NCBI GenBank assembly: GCA_963578605.1
Contig: CAUZEA010000037.1
Location: 1-48,787, forward strand
Reading direction: 5' to 3'
Source: JAKVCB01 sp963578605
GTDB lineage: Bacteria; Planctomycetota; Planctomycetia; Pirellulales; Lacipirellulaceae
DNA length: 48,787 nucleotides
Part shown: positions 45,601-48,787 of the stretch, piece after piece
Position numbering within the stretch: position 1 is the first letter of the stretch
Layout: every line of letters starts with the position of its first letter
Translations under genes and position numbers: made by a program
Notes under the pieces: model-generated
Database searches by the model: none
What the model saw: the letters and a program-made list of their open reading frames with translations, nothing else
What the model was told of the DNA's origin: nothing

Positions 45601-45920
45601 ACACCGTCACGGGTATTGTGAGCCTCATCGCTGGCAGTGGTGGTCTCGCTGGTGACTACAACAACAACGGTGTGGTCGACGCAGCGGACTACGTCGTCTG
45701 GCGCGACACGTTGGGTTCGACATCCGATCTAACTGCCGACGGAGAGCCAAACGGCGTCATTGATGAAGCCGACTACGTCCTCTGGAAGAATAATTTCGGT
45801 GCGACCTCCAGCGGCAATGGAGGCTCCGCGGCGGTACCCGAACCGAGTAGCTGGGCACTGGCAATGCTGGGGCTCTTGACGCTGCGACGGCGACGTAAGA
45901 CCGTTTTCGAAGGAAACTAG
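42639..45920 (+). CDS. Double PEP-CTERM preprotein: two signal peptides, two carbohydrate-binding halves, two sorting signals in one frame
   Basis: The ATG at 42639 has GAGGAG 7 nt upstream; ATGs at 42624 and 42594 are less likely. Half one: signal peptide (WVWLLTVLSLVLAFDNLALG), a CBM96/DNRLRE-like domain (EVRQNRYSYLRFDLATAP, GQDWGEETITWNTAPG), a beta module (FEWQTADGGLWNSQPNW, GGMITTDTTVVTNTEVNANS) and a complete PEP-CTERM signal at about 493-515 (IPEPTTWTLAMLGLLALQRR). Without a stop, an in-frame GTG at 44184 begins a second signal peptide (PAALTIALALSAAIGNVASA), then a homologous half: EVRIDRYGYLRFDLTSAP, GQDWDEETITWETAPG, GGMITTDTTVVTNTGVTANM. A dockerin-like pair follows (GDYNNNGVVDAADYVVWRD, GVIDEADYVLWKNNFG), then a final PEP-CTERM signal (VPEPSSWALAMLGLLTLRRR). 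It arose by tandem gene duplication and loss of the separating stop. Whether it is cut into two proteins is unknown. Confidence 0.88.
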   Translation: MAQFAANLRWVWLLTVLSLVLAFDNLALGVEITTAEGVGADATIMYDDQDPDVVDLNFNESAADNFLEVRQNRYSYLRFDLATAPETTAAAGLTLMLGFRQTPPREYHVWALNDNVAGQDWGEETITWNTAPGIDNTKDPNIEEAFVLSDVTFLGLMPMPVEPPPIGPGGILLLSNQSLVDFVNADTDNQITLILRSTGVTSQVIGSDNTDTFNPQIGFANIMFPTLSLPTDLETFEWQTADGGLWNSQPNWNLLIGSPPNRDTDSVLFGDAGGMITTDTTVVTNTEVNANSIEFDLSGSTYAVAGSGSVTLSGTNPTIINTNGSHQFQVEVNLGANTTIASNDPSGSLDFNNQIDLAGNVLTTSGTVNINQSVVDSVGGGMISSSGTLGTLGAAEIAGGLTSTGTLEIDISGAGTGQSDVFHVTGSANLEGSVAVDVFGSFTPDRDVTIMTTSHGINLTGPLSLAGDGAGFFPGGVRVVGNDLVLLVGSAIPEPTTWTLAMLGLLALQRRRKRPVENKPRTRLAPLLRPAALTIALALSAAIGNVASAIEITTADGVGADATVMDAYYSTNFNEGGTNFLEVRIDRYGYLRFDLTSAPLTTTAATLSMMVAFVQEDQLDYLVYGLNDNVSGQDWDEETITWETAPGINFWADPTAEEALILSAVTFLGNMPTPSLATRAPGDIFTFSSQPLVDFVNADTDGQVTFILRSAGITVQAIGSDNTDTLPSIAPDPVMFPTLELVEMAAGLFEWKTPEFGFWDDQINWDPITGSPPDSDTDTAVFRNAGGMITTDTTVVTNTGVTANMIEFDQSASTYVVAGTGSVTLAGISPTIVNTNGSHQFQVEVNLGADTSVASNDPNGNLDFNNQIDLAGNVLSTSGTVNVNHSVSDTVGNGSIFNSGTLGTAGTTQIDGNLTSTDTLAIDINGTGTGQTDHFVVNGTADLAGNLSVDVADNFAPSGTFEVVTADTLLGNLTLVGADAGLFSLDFNTVTGIVSLIAGSGGLAGDYNNNGVVDAADYVVWRDTLGSTSDLTADGEPNGVIDEADYVLWKNNFGATSSGNGGSAAVPEPSSWALAMLGLLTLRRRRKTVFEGN
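43597..43630 (+). repeat. First copy of a 34-bp identical block in the duplicated halves
   Basis: Identical to 45136-45169, lying 1539 bp away. The surrounding sequence is similar over hundreds of bases, including the stretch for DFNNQIDLAGNVL. It marks the duplication register and could serve recombination. Confidence 0.85.
45136..45169 (+). repeat. Second copy of the 34-bp identical block
   Basis: Same orientation as 43597-43630. After one mismatch the identity continues for another 14 bp. Confidence 0.85.
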
Positions 45921-45951
45921 GGAATGATTGGTGGGTGTGCGCTGAATGAAA

Positions 45952-45971
45952 CTCCTACTCACGTGTAGGGG
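45952..45971 (+). terminator. Possible terminator hairpin after the double PEP-CTERM gene
   Basis: CTCCTAC (45952-45958) pairs with GTAGGGG (45965-45971), including one G-U pair, around a 6-nt loop. It begins 31 nt after the stop codon. No U-tract follows, so it is a weak call. Confidence 0.3.
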
Positions 45972-46079
45972 GAGCGGTGAACGGTTACCCCCGGCGCAGC
46001 GTTTGAGTCAGAGCCACTGTTGACGGTACACACTAAACGTTACAACCGTTAGCTGAGGGCGATTTAAAGTTTCATAACG

Positions 46080-47188
46080 CTTATTCTAGCGAGTAAGTGG
46101 TCGACCGGGTAAGCATTTGTCCTTGCCGCACCAACCGCGTTGCGGGTTTCGGTAAGGCCAAAGAGATTGATGGCAGCGTTGCGAAAGGCGACCATGTTCT
46201 GGGCATCGTTGCCCGTTCGGATCCGACAGCGGTCCTCACGCCAGTGGGTGTTGCGAACTTAGTGGACCCGATTTTCGGTCCCCAATGCGCCCTCAAAAAC
46301 GAAAGCAACATAGCTACGTCAATATGGTCGAGAGCAGGACTGGTTATGGCGTACTGAACTTCGCGCGTCGTTTTCTCATCGCGACGCGTTCGTTGTTCCA
46401 AACGGAAGACTTCTTTCGGGCCAGGCTAACTAATCTGTGAAACGATTCTCGTACTGACTTCAAGACGCCGCTTGACTAAGCGACCGTGCTCTTTCGAAGA
46501 GGTTTGGGCAGAGGAGAATTACGACCGCTTCTTCTGTTCACTGGAGGGGGGATAACGCCCGGATAAAAACCCCGGCAAACACATCTTTCCGTTCCCTTTG
46601 GTTGTCGTTACACAATAATCAGGTAATTACCACCTACTTCAATAATCGTGTCACAGATAGGCTTTTGGCGGAACGTCGCGTCGGCGGTGAGCACACGCCC
46701 TTCCAACACCAAGGACTTAAGAATCTCTAACGATGCCTTCGCCGCAATGGTGTTGCCCGGCCCGGCGGCCTGACTCAACACGCAGCCAGGGTGTTGGTCG
46801 AACAACGAGAGCAATCGGGCTGTGACATCGTGCCGCAGAGCGTCTTGCCGTCGCTGGCAGCCGCTTCGGCGATTGACAACTGGTCGGTCTGACTGGCAAT
46901 TTAACCTCGCAGGCAGGCTTCGAGAATCTCCCAATTGAGTTTTAAAAGCAAATAACGAAAACCGCTGTCAGTCGGTGGACGCTTGAAGTACCCCAACAGA
47001 GTCCAATCTGCCGAAAGTTGGGTATGAAGCAATTGCTTAACCGCTTCCAAACTTCGCGCGCCGCACATCGCGGAACTGACAATTGTAGCCGGCCTTGCCT
47101 CAGAAGAGTGGCCCCATCCTTGAATCCCCTGCCGATTGAAAATCGGCTGCAAACAAGACAGCAAATTCACCGCGTAAGTGGCATCCAC
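46080..47188 (-). pseudogene. ISAs1-family transposase, multiply frameshifted
   Basis: Reading the minus strand across frames rebuilds nearly a whole ISAs1 (H-repeat type) transposase. In order: ATIVSSAMCGARSLEAVKQL, YFKRPPTDSGFRYLLLKLNW, SDGKTL, LLSLFDQHPGCVLSQAAGP, LVLEGRVLTADATFRQKPIC, IIEVGGNYLIIV, NDNQRERKDVFAGVF, HGRLVKRRLEVSTRIVSQIS, FRLEQRTRRDEKTTREVQYA, RAHWG, THWREDRCRIRTGNDAQNMV, FRNAAINLFGLTETRNAVG and AYPVDHLLARIS. At least four frame changes and several stops separate these blocks. The last part is nearly perfect family sequence, so decay is by small indels rather than deletion. No terminal repeats were located. The element is dead. Confidence 0.82.
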
Positions 47189-47461
47189 AATAAAACCTGC
47201 TTGAAGTACACGGGGGAATCAACAATCGATTTTTGCCTCCTGCGATACCCACGGCACAACAGGTTCATCTTTTCGCTAGCCCAACTTGAACACTTGGCGT
47301 GAAGACGTGGCAATTTTGAAGTGTTTTTGAGCGGTCGTTTGTCGTAAGTCGTTTGGCGTTGGTTCGAGTCTTGCGAAATCGTCGGCAATCCGGTGGTGAT
47401 CGCATTGTAGTGAAGACCTTGAGCTTGCGCGAGGCGGATTGGATTTGTTCCATTGACGAAC
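47189..47461. other. Gap between two transposase remnants
   Basis: No supported gene or terminal repeat was seen. This stretch probably contains the adjoining ends of the ISAs1 and IS1634 elements. Confidence 0.45.
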
Positions 47462-48685
47462 ATGTTTGTTCGTCCGTGTTACCGCAACAAAGATGAAAAG
47501 CGACACGCGTATTGGGCATTGGTGGAATCGTATCGCACCGAACGAGGCCCTCGTCAACGCGTGGTCGCGTACCTGGGCCGACTCGCTGAAGAGGGGCGCT
47601 GGGGTGTACAGGAAGTGGCCGCACCCAATACGCACGGCGACGAGCGGCAGCATTGTTTGCCTTTCGTGGATGAAACGTCGCACGATGATTAATGAGACGC
47701 GAAACCGCGATGGGTCACCGTCAACGCTTCCGCGGTGCGTGTGGAGAACTGTGTCCAGTTCGGCGGGCCGTGGTTGGCACTGGAACGGATCAAGAAGATC
47801 GGATTGGACGACTTCTTGCACCGTTTGCCTGCCAATCAAACCGACATTCGTTGGCCAAGTATCGCATTGATTTTAGTCGTCTTCCGGTTGTGCAAACCAT
47901 CGAGTGAACTGCGTATCGCCGAGCACTTCTATCACGACACGGCGCTGGCACAACTCCTGGGAGTTCCAGCGACCAAGGTTTATCACACGCGATTGTATCG
48001 CGCAATAGATCAACTCCTGCCACACAAGGAAAAGTTGGAATTGTTTGTGAAGCATCGACTAACAGAGCTCTTCGAACTGGAGTACGACTTGCTGCTGTAC
48101 GATGTCGCCAGCACCTATTTCGAAGGGCAAGCAAAAGCCAACACCAAAGCCAAATACGGATATTCATGCGATAAGCGTAGTGATTGCAAACAGGTCTGCA
48201 TTGCACTGGTCGTATCCCGTTGTGGAATGCCCATCGGCTACGAAGTCTTTGACGGCAAACGCCGGGACAGCACAGCGGTCGAGGAGATTGTGACGACCAT
48301 GGAATCACGTTACGGCAAGTCCAATCCTGTCTGGGGCATGCTATCGCAAGCCAACATCAAGTTCCTCAAGGATGGAGTTCGGCGTTACATCATCGGCACT
48401 CCCCAGAGCATGCTGAAGCAGTTTGAACGACAGTTGCTTGAGGAATCGTGGGATCATGTTCGTGAAGGTGTGGAAGTCAAACTTTGCCCATCACCCGACG
48501 GCGATGAAGAAACGTTCATTCTCTGTCGAAGCGGTGACCGCCTGGGGAAAGAAGAGGCGATCTTCGCGCGTTTCGAGTCGCGTATCAATGAAGGGTTGAA
48601 CAAGATCCAAGCCAGTTGCGAGCAGCAGAAACAGTCAGCGGTCAAGATCGCGGAACGGGGTGGTGGGCTTCCCCCCTTTAACTGA
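47462..48685 (+). pseudogene. IS1634-family transposase with two in-frame stops and truncated 3' end
   Basis: The N-terminus (MFVRPCYRNKDEKRHAYWAL, then VESYRTERGPRQRVVAYLGR) and the body (VRVENCVQFGGPWLALERIK, YDVASTYFEGQAKANTKAKY, GMPIGYEVFDGKRRDSTAVE, RRYIIGTPQSMLKQFERQLL) are IS1634 sequence in one continuous frame. Two adjacent stops, TAA and TGA at 47690-47695, interrupt it after FVDETSHDD; the frame resumes at once with DAKPRWVTVNASAVRVE. A second lesion, near SNPVWGMLSQANIKFLK, shortens the usual 'DRGM' region. The C-terminus departs from the family after KIAER (about 48660) and stops soon after, where another element begins. Intact relatives are about 500-570 residues; the enzyme is not functional. 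Confidence 0.82.
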
Positions 48686-48739
48686 TCCAGGTCTATGAGA
48701 GAATCGCATCCGGGCGTAGCCCGGAAAGGATTTCCTCAG

Positions 48740-48787
48740 ATGAAGAAGAACCGACACACGACCAAGCAGATTATTGAGAAGCTTCGT
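48740..48787 (+). CDS. IS3-family OrfA, N-terminus only (runs off window)
   Basis: The sixteen visible codons read MKKNRHTTKQIIEKLR, the characteristic start of IS3-family OrfA, whose helix-turn-helix domain begins 'hTtEQIi.kLReaE'. It lies just downstream of the truncated IS1634 gene, and a small hairpin (CCGGG at 48710 with CCCGG at 48720) precedes it. Its left terminus probably lies near 48660-48700, so this IS3 element appears to have inserted into the IS1634 transposase gene. Confidence 0.7.
   Translation, partial: MKKNRHTTKQIIEKLR

Overview
The window looks like a planctomycete chromosome segment, probably from a marine or aquatic Pirellulales-type bacterium. The taxonomic call is inferred from gene content: a PVC-type membrane-bound dehydrogenase with a c-type heme domain, a DUF1549/DUF1553 plus DUF1501 pair, several PEP-CTERM proteins, dockerin-like tails, FG-GAP and PQQ-type beta-propellers, and Tat-exported Gfo/Idh/MocA proteins. 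Most genes encode exported proteins. No tRNA, rRNA, CRISPR array or replication origin was recognised.

Layout. 1-4.6 kb: a PQQ-propeller gene (cut by the window edge) diverges from a large heme-binding dehydrogenase. 4.6-7.5 kb: small envelope genes (77-aa membrane protein, frameshifted PGPGW protein, BON protein), then the joined remains of an amidase and a MetE-like methyltransferase. 7.7-12.6 kb: a small secreted protein, a TolB-like PEP-CTERM propeller, a TIM-barrel glycoside hydrolase and an alpha/beta hydrolase with a PEP-CTERM tail. 12.9-16.1 kb: a compact acyl-CoA ligase / thiolase / DUF35 operon. 16.2-22.4 kb: an M61-type peptidase, a coiled-coil membrane protein with zinc ribbons, a WD40-like secreted protein and an internally duplicated secreted protein. 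22.6-34.6 kb: a probable glycan-utilisation locus with DUF1549/1553, DUF1501, a GH106-like rhamnosidase, a GH42-related protein and a Gfo/Idh/MocA oxidoreductase.

35-38.6 kb is an insertion-sequence scar: a decayed IS3 element, then an intact-looking ISL3 element with terminal inverted repeats and a near-perfect 8-bp target duplication, which cuts into a GDSL/SGNH esterase remnant. 38.9-45.9 kb holds two giant head-to-head surface-protein genes. Both carry a dockerin-like segment and a C-terminal PEP-CTERM signal. The rightward one is the most unusual object here: two related PEP-CTERM preproteins joined in one uninterrupted frame, with a complete sorting signal and then a second signal peptide in the middle. 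46-48.8 kb is a second graveyard: a multiply frameshifted ISAs1 transposase, an IS1634-type transposase with two in-frame stops and a lost 3' end, and the start of another IS3 element at the window edge.

Working together, the intact genes suggest export and anchoring of carbohydrate-binding and carbohydrate-degrading proteins at the envelope, and respiratory-type oxidation by cytochrome-bearing exported enzymes. The CoA operon adds a cytoplasmic acyl-CoA pathway. Five PEP-CTERM signals occur on four proteins, but no exosortase gene is present in this window.
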